From: Desulfobacteraceae bacterium UBA2174
Lineage (GTDB): Bacteria; Desulfobacterota; Desulfobacteria; Desulfobacterales; UBA2174
Direction: 5' to 3'
Length of the DNA stretch: 64,000 bases
NCBI GenBank assembly: GCA_002327445.1
Contig: DCWA01000026.1
Location: 1 to 64,000, forward strand
Under the pieces are notes generated by a model. That model made no database searches. It was not told the DNA's origin and saw only the letters and a list, made by a program, of their open reading frames with translations. Position 1 is the first letter of the stretch. Each line of letters opens with the position of its first letter. Positions 15,248 to 23,834 of this stretch are shown in pieces. The position numbers and the translations under genes are program-made.

Positions 15248-16414
15248 ATGAAAACCTACCGCGTCACCAAGACCTACGCCGAGATCAACGAAAGGATCCG
15301 CCGCGGCGACGCCGTGGTGGTGACCGCCGAGGAGATCATCGACATCGTCCGCAGCGAGGGCCCGGAGGAGGCGGCTCGGCGGGTGGACGTGGTCACCACC
15401 GGCACCTTCGCGCCCATGTGCTCCTCGGGCGCCTTTATCAATTTCGGCCATAGCACACCGGGGATCAAGGCATCCCAGGTCTGGCTCAACGACGTTCCGG
15501 CCTACGGTGGGGTGGCGGCGGTGGACTGCTACATCGGGGCCACCGAACCCTGCGTCGACGATCCGCTCAACAAGGTCTACCCCGGTGAGTTTCGCTACGG
15601 CGGGGGGCACGTCATCGATGATCTGGTGGCCGGGCGCAGGGTGCTTCTGCGGGCTGCCGGGTATGGGACCGATTGCTACCCGCGCACCGAGCTGGAAAAG
15701 GAGATCAGCCTCAAGACGCTGCCTTACGCGGTGCTGTGCAATCCGCGCAACGGATACCAGAACTACAACTGCGCGGTGAACCTCTCCAACAAGACGATCT
15801 ACACTTACATGGGGACCCTGAAGCCGCGGGCGGGCAACGCCAACTACTGCTCCGCCGGGCAGCTCAGCCCGTTGTTCAACGATCCGCGGTACCGGACCAT
15901 CGGCATCGGCACCCGGATCTTCCTCGGCGGCGGCGAAGGCTACGTGGTTTTCCCCGGCACCCAGCACAATCCAAAGGTGCCGCGCACCGCCAAGGGGGTG
16001 CCGCTGCGGGGCGCCGGAACCCTGTTCGTGATGGGCGACCTGAAACAGATGAGCACCCGGTTTTTGCGCGGTGTGAGCATCCAGGGATACGGCTGCAGCC
16101 TGGCGGTGGGCCTCGGCATTCCCATTCCGCTTCTCAACGAGGAGATCGCCGCGGCCACCGGGATCAGCGACGAGGAGATATTCACCCAGGTGGTGGACTA
16201 CGGCAACGACTATCCCCGGGGCAAGAGCAAGCGCCTGGCCAAGGTCAGCTACGCTCAGCTCAAAAGCGGCAGCATCCACTTTCAGGGGCGCGAGATCCAT
16301 ACGGTGCCCCTGTCGAGCCTCGTGAAGGCCCGTGAGATCGCCGAAACCCTCAAGCAGCGAATTTCAAAAGGAAAATTCATTCTCGGAGAACCCCAGGCCC
16401 TGCTGCCCACATGA
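15248..16414 (+). CDS. DUF39-family homocysteine biosynthesis protein (aspartate-semialdehyde sulfurtransferase type)
   Basis: A 388-residue DUF39/HcyBio protein. In methanogens this family (Asst, e.g. MA1821) converts aspartate semialdehyde plus sulfide to homocysteine with a ferredoxin-like partner, an anaerobic route to methionine. The conserved GTFAPMCSSGAF (Cys near residue 60), the Cys-containing VAAVDCYIGATEPC and the GGGEGYVVFPGTQHNP segment are present. The partner with CBS or ferredoxin domains is not next door: the next gene is thpR, overlapping by 4 bp. Function is from family knowledge. Confidence 0.85.
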   Translation: MKTYRVTKTYAEINERIRRGDAVVVTAEEIIDIVRSEGPEEAARRVDVVTTGTFAPMCSSGAFINFGHSTPGIKASQVWLNDVPAYGGVAAVDCYIGATEPCVDDPLNKVYPGEFRYGGGHVIDDLVAGRRVLLRAAGYGTDCYPRTELEKEISLKTLPYAVLCNPRNGYQNYNCAVNLSNKTIYTYMGTLKPRAGNANYCSAGQLSPLFNDPRYRTIGIGTRIFLGGGEGYVVFPGTQHNPKVPRTAKGVPLRGAGTLFVMGDLKQMSTRFLRGVSIQGYGCSLAVGLGIPIPLLNEEIAAATGISDEEIFTQVVDYGNDYPRGKSKRLAKVSYAQLKSGSIHFQGREIHTVPLSSLVKAREIAETLKQRISKGKFILGEPQALLPT

Positions 16415-17019
16415 GCGATGCGGTATTGCGCACCTTCGTGGCCGTGCCGCTGCCCGCCCCGGTGAGGGCGGCGCTGGGGGACCTGTGCGCCCGGATGAAG
16501 GCCGCGGGGTTGCGGGGGCGATGGGTGCCGGCGGAAAACATCCACCTGACCCTCGCCTTCCTGGGGGAAACCCCTGCCGCGGCGGTGCCCCGCATCGACG
16601 CGGCCTTGGTTCGTGCCGCTGCCGGCGCCGAAACCTTCGACCTGACGCCCGCCGGGTTGGGGGTTTTCCCTGGCCTCCGGCGTGCCCGGGTGCTGTGGGT
16701 GGGCTTTCAGGGCGGTCTGGAACCCCTGGCGGCGTTGACCACGGCGGTGGGTGAGGCGATTTCCCCGCTGGGCTTTCCGCCGCCGCGGAGCCAGTCCGTG
16801 GGACATCTGACCCTTGCCCGGGCCCGGGACCTTTTCGATCCGGCGTTGCTCGCATCGGTGCTCGACCAGCACCGAACCTTCAGCGGGCCGGCTTTTCGCG
16901 TTGACCACATCGTTTTGTACCGCAGCGAGCTGGGCGCGGGCCCGGCCCGTTACCGCCCGCTGGCCACCGCCTCCCTCGGCGGGGCCGGGGCGCCATTCAC
17001 CACAGGAGGAAAATCATGA
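16411..17019 (+). CDS. thpR: RNA 2',3'-cyclic phosphodiesterase (LigT/ThpR family)
   Basis: A 202-residue 2H phosphoesterase. The two catalytic motifs are HLTLAF (H45, T47) and HLTLAR (H132, T134), each on an internal repeat of the fold. Family members open 2',3'-cyclic phosphate RNA ends; the true substrate is uncertain. ATG overlaps the DUF39 stop and its own stop overlaps recA, both as 4-bp overlaps. LigT-recA neighbourhoods recur in deltaproteobacteria (recalled). Confidence 0.9.
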   Translation: MSDAVLRTFVAVPLPAPVRAALGDLCARMKAAGLRGRWVPAENIHLTLAFLGETPAAAVPRIDAALVRAAAGAETFDLTPAGLGVFPGLRRARVLWVGFQGGLEPLAALTTAVGEAISPLGFPPPRSQSVGHLTLARARDLFDPALLASVLDQHRTFSGPAFRVDHIVLYRSELGAGPARYRPLATASLGGAGAPFTTGGKS

Positions 17020-18041
17020 GTCAGGCCGCCGAGAAGGAGCGCGCCGTCCAGAGCGCCATCAGTCAGATCGAACGCCAGTTCGGCAAGGGAGCCATCATGA
17101 AACTCGGCAGCCAGCCGGTGGTCCAGGTGCCGGTGATTCACACCGGAGCCCTGGCCCTGGACAAGGCCCTGGGGATCGGCGGCCTGCCGCGGGGGCGCAT
17201 CACGGAGATCTACGGACCGGAATCTTCGGGCAAGACCACCCTGGCCCTGCACGCCGTGGCCGAAGCCCAGCGCCAGGGGGGCATCGCCGCCTTCATCGAT
17301 GCCGAGCACGCCCTGGATACCGCTTATGCCCGCAAGCTGGGGGTCGACTGCGACGAGCTGCTCGTCAGCCAGCCGGACACCGGCGAGCAGGCCCTGGAGA
17401 TCGCCGACATGCTGGTGCGCAGCGGCGCGGTGGACATCGTGGTCATTGATTCGGTGGCCGCCCTGACCCCCCGGGCCGAGATCGAAGGAGAGATGGGAGA
17501 CGCCCACATGGGGCTCCAGGCCCGGCTGATGAGCCAGGCTCTGCGCAAGCTGACCGGCACGATCAGCAAGACCCGCACCACATTGATCTTCATCAACCAG
17601 ATCCGGATGAAGATCGGGGTGATGTTCGGCAATCCCGAGACCACCACCGGGGGCAATGCGTTGAAATTCTACGCCTCGGTGCGCCTGGACATCCGGCGTA
17701 TCGGATCCATCAAGGAAGGCCAGGACGTGGTGGGCAACCGCACGCGGGTCAAGGTGGTCAAGAACAAGCTGGCGCCGCCGTTCCAGGAAGCCGAGTTCGA
17801 CATCATGTACGGCGAAGGCGTGTCGGCCACTGGGGATCTGCTCGACAACGGCGTGGCGGTGGGCGTAGTTGAAAAGAGCGGCAGTTGGTACGCCTACGAG
17901 GGTGAACGGATCGGCCAGGGACGGGAGAACGCCAAGCGTTTTCTGAAGGACAACGCCGATGTGTACGAGGCCGTCCTGACCAAGGTGCGGCAGAAGATGA
18001 ACCTGGAGCCCGTCGAGGCGTCCGAGAGCGAAGAAAAATGA
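17016..18041 (+). CDS. recA: Recombinase RecA
   Basis: DNA-strand-exchange ATPase and LexA co-protease, 341 residues. Walker A is GPESSGKT (67-74), followed by VIDSVAALTPRAEIEGEMGD (loop L1 region), FINQIRMKIGVMFGNPETTTGG split over loop L2, and a short acidic C-terminal tail. ATG overlaps the thpR stop with an AGGAGG-type ribosome site just before (ACAGGAGGAAA). No recX is seen; alaS follows after 13 bp. Confidence 0.98.
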   Translation: MSQAAEKERAVQSAISQIERQFGKGAIMKLGSQPVVQVPVIHTGALALDKALGIGGLPRGRITEIYGPESSGKTTLALHAVAEAQRQGGIAAFIDAEHALDTAYARKLGVDCDELLVSQPDTGEQALEIADMLVRSGAVDIVVIDSVAALTPRAEIEGEMGDAHMGLQARLMSQALRKLTGTISKTRTTLIFINQIRMKIGVMFGNPETTTGGNALKFYASVRLDIRRIGSIKEGQDVVGNRTRVKVVKNKLAPPFQEAEFDIMYGEGVSATGDLLDNGVAVGVVEKSGSWYAYEGERIGQGRENAKRFLKDNADVYEAVLTKVRQKMNLEPVEASESEEK

Positions 18042-18054
18042 TCAGGGAGCAGAT

Positions 18055-20694
18055 ATGACGGGCAACGAGATTCGCCAGAAGTTCCTGGAATACTTCCAGC
18101 GCCACGGCCACCAGATCGTGCGGAGCAGTTCGCTGGTGCCGGCCGACGATCCCACGCTGCTGTTCACCAACGCCGGGATGGTGCAGTTCAAGCGCTGCTT
18201 TCTCGGCGAGGAGAAGCGCCCTTATCGGCGGGCCGCCACCTCGCAGAAGTGCGTGCGGGCCGGCGGAAAGCACAACGACCTGGAAAACGTCGGCTACACG
18301 GCCCGCCATCACACCTTCTTCGAGATGCTGGGCAATTTTTCCTTCGGCGACTACTTCAAGGAAAAGGCCATCGAGATGGCCTGGGACCTGCTCACCAACG
18401 GGTACGGTTTGCCGGCGGACCGGCTCTGGGTGTCGATCTACCTCGACGACGACGAAGCCTTCGAATTGTGGCGGCGCATCGTGGGGGTGCCGGCCGAGCG
18501 GATCGTGCGCTTCGGCGAAAAGGACAATTTCTGGGCCATGGGCGACACCGGGCCCTGCGGGCCGTGCAGCGAGATCCACCTGGACCGGGGCCCGGCCTAC
18601 GGCTGCGGCCGTCCGGAGTGCACCTTGGGCTGCGAGTGCGACCGGTTCCTGGAGGTCTGGAACCTCGTCTTCATGCAGTTCAACCGGGATGCCGACGGCC
18701 AGATGACGCCGCTGCCCAAACCGAGCATCGACACCGGCGCCGGCCTGGAGCGCCTCTGCGCCCTTCTGCAGGATGTGAAGACCAACTTCGAGATCGATCT
18801 GATCCGTCCCATCATCGACCGGGCCGCCGAGCTGGCCGGGCGGCCTTTCGGCGTGACGCGCGACACCGACGTTGCGCTGAAGGTGATCGCCGACCACAGT
18901 CGGGCGGCGGCGTTTCTCATCGGCGACGGGGTACTGCCTTCCAACGAGGGGCGCGGCTACGTGCTGCGGCGCATCATGCGCCGGGCGATCCGCTACGGGC
19001 GCAACATCGGGCTGACCCGGCCCTTCCTGGACCAGACGGCCCGGGTGGTCTTTGATGTGATGCGGCCGGCCTACCCCGAGCTGGGCGAGGCCGCCAGCTT
19101 CATCACCAACGTGATCCACAACGAGGAGATGCGTTTTTCCCAGACCCTCGACCATGGGCTGCATCTGCTCAACGAGACGCTCGGCGAGCTGCGCGGCCGG
19201 GGGGCCACCCAAGTGCCCGGAGACGTGATCTTCAAGCTCTACGACACGTACGGCTTCCCGGTGGACATCGTCCGGGACGTGGTGCGCGACGAGGGGTTGA
19301 CCCTCGACCTGGCGGGCTTCGAGACCCACATGGCCCAGCAGCGGGAAAAGTCCCGTTCCGTGGTGAGCTTCGGCAAGCTGGCCGACGCCTATGCGGCCCT
19401 GTCCAGCGAAGGGATCCGTCCCGAATTCGTCGGCTACGACGCCACCGAGGCCGCGGGCCGGGTCCTGCTGCTGGTGGTGGACGGCCAGGCCGCGGAGGGG
19501 GCCGATGCCGGGGCGCAGGTGGAAATCGTCACCGACCGCACACCGTTTTACGGGGAGGCGGGCGGCCAGGTGGGGGACCAGGGACGCCTGACGGGCGCCG
19601 TCGGCGCCGAGGTGCGCATCGAGGACACCATCAAGGACCCCACCGGCATGATCATCCACCGGGGCACGGTCACCGCTGGCCGTCTTGCCAGGGGTGAGGC
19701 CGTGACCCTGGCGGTGGACACTGCAAGGCGGGCGGCCACGGCGGCCAACCACACCGCCACCCACATCCTGCACGCCGAGTTGCGGAAAGTCCTGGGAGAC
19801 CATGTCAAGCAGGCGGGATCCCTGGTGGGCCCAGACCGGCTGCGCTTCGACTTCACCCATTTCTCCGCCATCGACCCCGAGACCCTGGCCGAGATCGAAA
19901 CTGGCGTCAACGCCTTCATCCGGACCAACGTGCCGGTGGCCGTGGCCGAAATGGCCGCCGACGAGGCATTCGCCTCCGGCGCCATGGCCCTGTTCGAGGA
20001 AAAGTACGGCGACCGGGTCCGCGTGATCAGCCTGGGCGATTTTTCCAAGGAACTGTGCGGCGGTACCCACGCGGCGCGTACCGGCGATATCGGGGTGTTC
20101 GCCATCGTTTCCGAGTCCAGCGTCGCCGCGGGCGTGCGCCGCATCGAGGCCCTCACCGGGGCGGCTGCCCTGTCGCATTTCCAGAAGTCGGTGCGCCAGA
20201 TGGCCGAGGTGAGCCGCCGGCTCAAGGTGGCGCCCGAGGCGGCCATCGAGCGCCTGGATCGGTTCCTGGCCGATCATCGGCAGCTGGAAAAGCAGCTGGA
20301 GCGGCTCAAGGCCGATCAGGCGGCGGCCGCGGCCGAGGCGGGAGGATCTGAGGCGGTGCAGCAAATCGGCGGGGCGGCGGTGATCGCCCGGCGGGTGCCG
20401 GTGGACAACCCGGTGGCTTTGCGCGACCTGGCCGACCGGCTGCGCGACAAGCTCGGTTCGGGGATCGTGGTACTGGCCGGCGCCAGCGGCGGCAAGGTGC
20501 TGCTGGTGGCCGGCGTTACCAAGGACCTCACCGGCCGATTTCACGCCGGAAAAATCATCAAGGCCGCCGCTGCCGAGGTGGGCGGCGGTGGTGGGGGGCG
20601 TCCCGACCTGGCCCAGGCCGGCGGCAGCCAGCCGGAGCGGATCGATGCCGCCCTGGCCGCGGCCCTGGAGACAATCCGACAGATGGCGGGGTGA
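18055..20694 (+). CDS. alaS: Alanine--tRNA ligase
   Basis: Charges tRNA-Ala. The 879-residue protein contains the class II catalytic core (SSSLVPADDPTLLFTNAGM, then GDTGPCGPCSEI and GAGLERL), the editing domain with zinc ligands HTATH (HTATHILHAEL) and CGGTHAARTGDIG, and the C-terminal C-Ala domain with GGGGGGRPDLAQAGG. It is separated by 13 bp from recA, a frequent pairing (recA-(recX)-alaS). Length is normal. Confidence 0.98.
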   Translation: MTGNEIRQKFLEYFQRHGHQIVRSSSLVPADDPTLLFTNAGMVQFKRCFLGEEKRPYRRAATSQKCVRAGGKHNDLENVGYTARHHTFFEMLGNFSFGDYFKEKAIEMAWDLLTNGYGLPADRLWVSIYLDDDEAFELWRRIVGVPAERIVRFGEKDNFWAMGDTGPCGPCSEIHLDRGPAYGCGRPECTLGCECDRFLEVWNLVFMQFNRDADGQMTPLPKPSIDTGAGLERLCALLQDVKTNFEIDLIRPIIDRAAELAGRPFGVTRDTDVALKVIADHSRAAAFLIGDGVLPSNEGRGYVLRRIMRRAIRYGRNIGLTRPFLDQTARVVFDVMRPAYPELGEAASFITNVIHNEEMRFSQTLDHGLHLLNETLGELRGRGATQVPGDVIFKLYDTYGFPVDIVRDVVRDEGLTLDLAGFETHMAQQREKSRSVVSFGKLADAYAALSSEGIRPEFVGYDATEAAGRVLLLVVDGQAAEGADAGAQVEIVTDRTPFYGEAGGQVGDQGRLTGAVGAEVRIEDTIKDPTGMIIHRGTVTAGRLARGEAVTLAVDTARRAATAANHTATHILHAELRKVLGDHVKQAGSLVGPDRLRFDFTHFSAIDPETLAEIETGVNAFIRTNVPVAVAEMAADEAFASGAMALFEEKYGDRVRVISLGDFSKELCGGTHAARTGDIGVFAIVSESSVAAGVRRIEALTGAAALSHFQKSVRQMAEVSRRLKVAPEAAIERLDRFLADHRQLEKQLERLKADQAAAAAEAGGSEAVQQIGGAAVIARRVPVDNPVALRDLADRLRDKLGSGIVVLAGASGGKVLLVAGVTKDLTGRFHAGKIIKAAAAEVGGGGGGRPDLAQAGGSQPERIDAALAAALETIRQMAG

Positions 20695-20728
20695 CATCGG
20701 AGATGGACAATTTGCCGCGGAGAGAGTG

Positions 20729-20764
20729 ACCGGTCCGACCGGTCCGACAGGTCTGACAGGTGCG
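20729..20764. repeat. Four tandem 9-bp repeats
   Basis: ACCGGTCCG twice, then ACAGGTCTG and ACAGGTGCG, in the short gap between alaS and the acyltransferase gene. A diverged array of the same 9-mer, in reverse orientation, lies at 23771-23810. Confidence 0.8.
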
Positions 20765-20782
20765 AAAACTGGAAAGCCCCCC

Positions 20783-22045
20783 ATGATCCAACGCCTTCTC
20801 TATCGCTGCCCGCTCTGCGGGGCCGAGCCGTGGCTGGAAAGAGGACGCTGCCGGGGCTGCGGGGCTTCCATCAAGGTGGGCCCGGATCGCTATACGGCCA
20901 CCATCGGCGGCGAGACGGACACCGTAGCCGGCTGGTATGCGGCGGTGCGCCGGCTGGATCGGCTGCCGGAAGGCGGATTGGCCAGCGCCCTGGTGCGGGT
21001 GTCCCGCGAAAGCCGGGAGAAGCCGCGGTCTCTGGCCGGTGGTCTGACGGCGGTTTTTTATGGCCGTCGTCCCCTGGGGCAGGCCAAGCTGCGCCTTTTG
21101 GTGGACCGGCTCGAAGTCGATGGGCTGCCCGGGGGGCCGGACGCCATCGGGCTGGCCGATGTCCGGGCTGTGACCATCGAATCCAACACCGTGATTGTGG
21201 ACAGCCGGTCGCGCGGGGTGCTTTTCTTCGATTTTCCCCGCGGGAGCGGAAAACGGTGGGAAGATGCCTTGGATCAGGCATTGGAGCGGTTCCACGCCCC
21301 TCGGAAGATTCTCGAGTTTTGTCCCCGATTGCGTTTTTCCGCCGAAAGGTCGCCGGCCGCGCCCGGCCGGGGTGGCGCCGATCACCGGCCGCTGAAAAGG
21401 GCGGCCCGGCGCCGAGAGCGGCCCGGCCTCGGTTTCGACGCGGTGCGTGCCTTGGTGGGATGGCTGCTGCGCACCGCTTTCCCGCTTCGCGTCGAGGGGC
21501 GCCAACATGTGCCGTCCGCGGGACCGGCGGTTCTGGCGGCAAACCACAGCTCTTTTCTCGACGCCATCTTCCTGGCGGCCCTGGCGCCGCGTCCCGTGGC
21601 CTTCATGACCAAGAATTCCCAGTTCGCCCATCCGGCGCTTTTCCGGATTCTGCGCTGGGCCGGGGCGTTCCCGGTGCGTCGCTACACCACCGACCCGGTG
21701 GCGGTGCACAATGCGTTGCGGGTGCTGGCGCAAGGCCGGGTGCTGGGGCTCTTTCCCGAGGGGGAACGCTGCTGGGACGGACGCATGCAGCCGTTCAAGC
21801 GAACCGCCCTGCGGTTGCTGCTGGCGTCAGGGGCGCCGGTGGTGCCGGTGCGGATCGCCGGCGCCTACGGCCTGATGCCGCGCTGGAGCGCCCGCATCCG
21901 ACGGGTGCCGGTGGCGATCCGTTTCGGTGCGCCGCTGAACCTGCCCGCCATCGCTCCCGAAGATCAGACCGAGGGGGACATCGCGGCCTGCGGCGATCTC
22001 CTCCGCGACGCCATCCGCCAATCCATCGATAGCCTCGTTCGTTGA
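20783..22045 (+). CDS. PlsC-like acyltransferase with N-terminal zinc ribbon
   Basis: A 420-residue protein in three parts. Residues 1-30 form a zinc ribbon (C9-X2-C12 and C23-X2-C26). Residues about 35-180 form a beta-rich stretch ending in IVDSRSRGVLFFDFPRGSG, reminiscent of a PH/GRAM-like module. From about residue 225 there is a 1-acylglycerol-phosphate acyltransferase domain with the catalytic NHSSFLD (254-260) and an FPEGERCWDG substrate motif. The ATG at 20783 is chosen because upstream sequence is the alaS 3' end and the 9-bp repeats. It may act on lysophosphatidate or another lipid; the N-terminal parts make plain PlsC duty uncertain. Confidence 0.8.
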   Translation: MIQRLLYRCPLCGAEPWLERGRCRGCGASIKVGPDRYTATIGGETDTVAGWYAAVRRLDRLPEGGLASALVRVSRESREKPRSLAGGLTAVFYGRRPLGQAKLRLLVDRLEVDGLPGGPDAIGLADVRAVTIESNTVIVDSRSRGVLFFDFPRGSGKRWEDALDQALERFHAPRKILEFCPRLRFSAERSPAAPGRGGADHRPLKRAARRRERPGLGFDAVRALVGWLLRTAFPLRVEGRQHVPSAGPAVLAANHSSFLDAIFLAALAPRPVAFMTKNSQFAHPALFRILRWAGAFPVRRYTTDPVAVHNALRVLAQGRVLGLFPEGERCWDGRMQPFKRTALRLLLASGAPVVPVRIAGAYGLMPRWSARIRRVPVAIRFGAPLNLPAIAPEDQTEGDIAACGDLLRDAIRQSIDSLVR

Positions 22046-22106
22046 CCGCCCATCCGGTCCCGGTGGGGGTATACCGGGCCGGATGTCTGTCCCTTCCAGC
22101 CTTTTT

Positions 22107-22754
22107 TCAGATCCGGGCGCTGTTGCGGCGGTGGCGCAGGTATTCGAAGAGGGCCGGGCTCACCGAAATCAGAACGATGGCGATGATCGCCAGGGAGAAG
22201 TTGTTTTTCACCACGGCGAGGTTGCCGAAAAAATAACCGGACAGGACGCAGACCGCCACCCAGGCGACGCCGCCGATGACGTTGTAGGCCAAAAACCGCA
22301 GGTACCGCATCGTGCCGATGCCGGCCACAAAAGGGGCGAATGTGCGGATGATGGGCACGAAGCGGGCGATGATGATGGTTTTGCCGCCGTGGCGATCATA
22401 GAAGGCCTGGGTCTTGCGCAGATGTTCGGGGTTGAAGAAGCGCGACTTGGGAAAGTGAAAAACCTTGGGGCCCAGGTAGGCGCCAACGGCATAATTGACC
22501 GTGTCGCCGAGAATGGCCGCGACGGACAGCAGCCCCATCACCAGACCCAGGTGGAGGCTGCCCAGGCCAGCGAAGGCGCCGGCGGCGAACAGCAGCGAGT
22601 CCCCGGGCAGAATCGGGGTGACCACCAGGCCGGTTTCGCAAAAGACGATGAGGAAAAGCAGGGCGTACGTGTAGACCCCGTAGGCGGCGATCGCTTCGGC
22701 CAGATGCCGGTCCAGGTGCAGGAAGATATCGACAAGACCGTAAATCCACTCCAT
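22107..22754 (-). CDS. DedA-family membrane protein
   Basis: A 215-residue inner-membrane protein of the DedA/SNARE-associated family. It has the family marks FCETGLVVTPILPGDSLLFAAG (E and D in the N-terminal re-entrant region), GDTVNYAVGAYLG and the Arg-containing ARFVPIIRTFAPFVAG. Recent work links the family to lipid (C55-P and phosphatidylethanolamine) flipping. Its 3' end converges with the acyltransferase gene (61 bp apart). It is probably a single gene or with dapB upstream. Confidence 0.9.
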   Translation of the reverse strand: MEWIYGLVDIFLHLDRHLAEAIAAYGVYTYALLFLIVFCETGLVVTPILPGDSLLFAAGAFAGLGSLHLGLVMGLLSVAAILGDTVNYAVGAYLGPKVFHFPKSRFFNPEHLRKTQAFYDRHGGKTIIIARFVPIIRTFAPFVAGIGTMRYLRFLAYNVIGGVAWVAVCVLSGYFFGNLAVVKNNFSLAIIAIVLISVSPALFEYLRHRRNSARI

Positions 22755-22901
22755 GGGATGTCTCCATCACGGGATCAGGGAAACCTCGGTGGGGCGGCTT
22801 CTTAGTGCAATCCGGAGCCGATGACAAGTCCCGCGCGGTGGGGCATCCCCCCTCCATTGCCGACAACGGATCCATTTCCGGCGCAACCGATTGTACCGAC
22901 T

Positions 22902-23732
22902 TCAGATTTCTTTCAGCACGTCGATCATCGAAAAAACCTTTCCCCTCGCTCCGGCGGCCACCTTGCGCGCCAGATAGGCCACGGCGTCCAGGGTCCCCTG
23001 GACGTACACGTCCCGGCCGTTGACGTTGTGGGTGAACTCGAAGCGCACCGTCCCGTCGGCCGAGTCCAGGGTATAAGTGTGCCATCCGTGGCCGGAGATA
23101 TATTCCTCCGGAATTCCCCATTCCTTTCTCTGGACGGCGGGATCGCGCACCATTTCGATCTGGTCCGTTTGGAAGTCCACGCCGAGCCGCTGGAATGCCT
23201 GGACCACGGCCTTGGCCGTGCCGCTGGTGTCCGCCTTGCCCTGCTGGTGGCTTTCGCGCACCCGCAGACGGTAGCCGGCGAATAGACCGGGGAAGGCGTC
23301 GGCGGCGTATGCGAGCATCGCCTGGAACCCGACGATCTGTTTGGCCATGTTGGGTGCGATCACCGCCGCGACGGACGAGGCTTCCACCGCCGCCTGGAGC
23401 GCGGCCCGGTCGCCGCCGGTGGTGCCCATGACAAAGGGGATGCCGTGGGCGCAGTAGAAGGCGCAGTTGGCATTGACGGCCGAGGGGTGGGTAAAGTCGA
23501 TGGCGATGGGCCGGCCGTGGTTCTCGATGATGGCGGGCATCTGCTTGTCGCGGTCGTCGGGCCGCACCAGGGTGACGGCCAAGCCGTCGATGTCCACTTG
23601 CCTCTCCTGAATTTCCGGGCCGGTGAGAGAAAAGGGAAGAACGGCAAAGCGCGGGTCGGCCAGCGCCCGGACCGAAAGCAAACGGGCCACGTTGCCGGGC
23701 AGGCCGTTGATCATGATGGGGATCGGTGCCAT
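22902..23732 (-). CDS. dapB: 4-hydroxy-tetrahydrodipicolinate reductase, plant-type
   Basis: Reduces hydroxy-tetrahydrodipicolinate in the diaminopimelate/lysine pathway. The 276-residue protein starts IPIMINGLPGNVARLL, where most bacterial DapB have a GxxGRMG loop. It has IDFTHPSAVNANCAFY, FVMGTTGGDR, IAPNMAKQIVGFQ and RESHQQGKADTSGTAKAV. The usual bacterial HHRHK catalytic motif is replaced by ESHQQGK, as in plant-type enzymes. The rest of the lysine pathway is not nearby. Confidence 0.88.
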   Translation of the reverse strand: MAPIPIMINGLPGNVARLLSVRALADPRFAVLPFSLTGPEIQERQVDIDGLAVTLVRPDDRDKQMPAIIENHGRPIAIDFTHPSAVNANCAFYCAHGIPFVMGTTGGDRAALQAAVEASSVAAVIAPNMAKQIVGFQAMLAYAADAFPGLFAGYRLRVRESHQQGKADTSGTAKAVVQAFQRLGVDFQTDQIEMVRDPAVQRKEWGIPEEYISGHGWHTYTLDSADGTVRFEFTHNVNGRDVYVQGTLDAVAYLARKVAAGARGKVFSMIDVLKEI

Positions 23733-23770
23733 GGGGCCTCCTTCAAAGTTTCAGGGTGAAGCGCTTTTCG

Positions 23771-23810
23771 TCGGACCGGTCAGACCTTTCCGACAGGTCC
23801 GACCGGTCGG
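23771..23810. repeat. Diverged tandem 9-bp repeats
   Basis: On the minus strand about four units like CCGACCGGT, CGGACCTGT, CGGAAAGGT and CTGACCGGT. They lie between dapB and the fused nucleotidyltransferase-kinase gene and belong to the same 9-mer family as 20729-20764. Confidence 0.7.
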
Positions 23811-23834
23811 ATTTTTATTTTCTTGTTGCATCTT

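Noticed and set aside
17803..20784. A ~990-codon open frame on the strand opposite alaS
   Set aside because: It is the mirror of a certain alaS gene; the product is rich in Gly, His, Val and Arg without domains, as expected for opposite-strand frames in GC-rich DNA.
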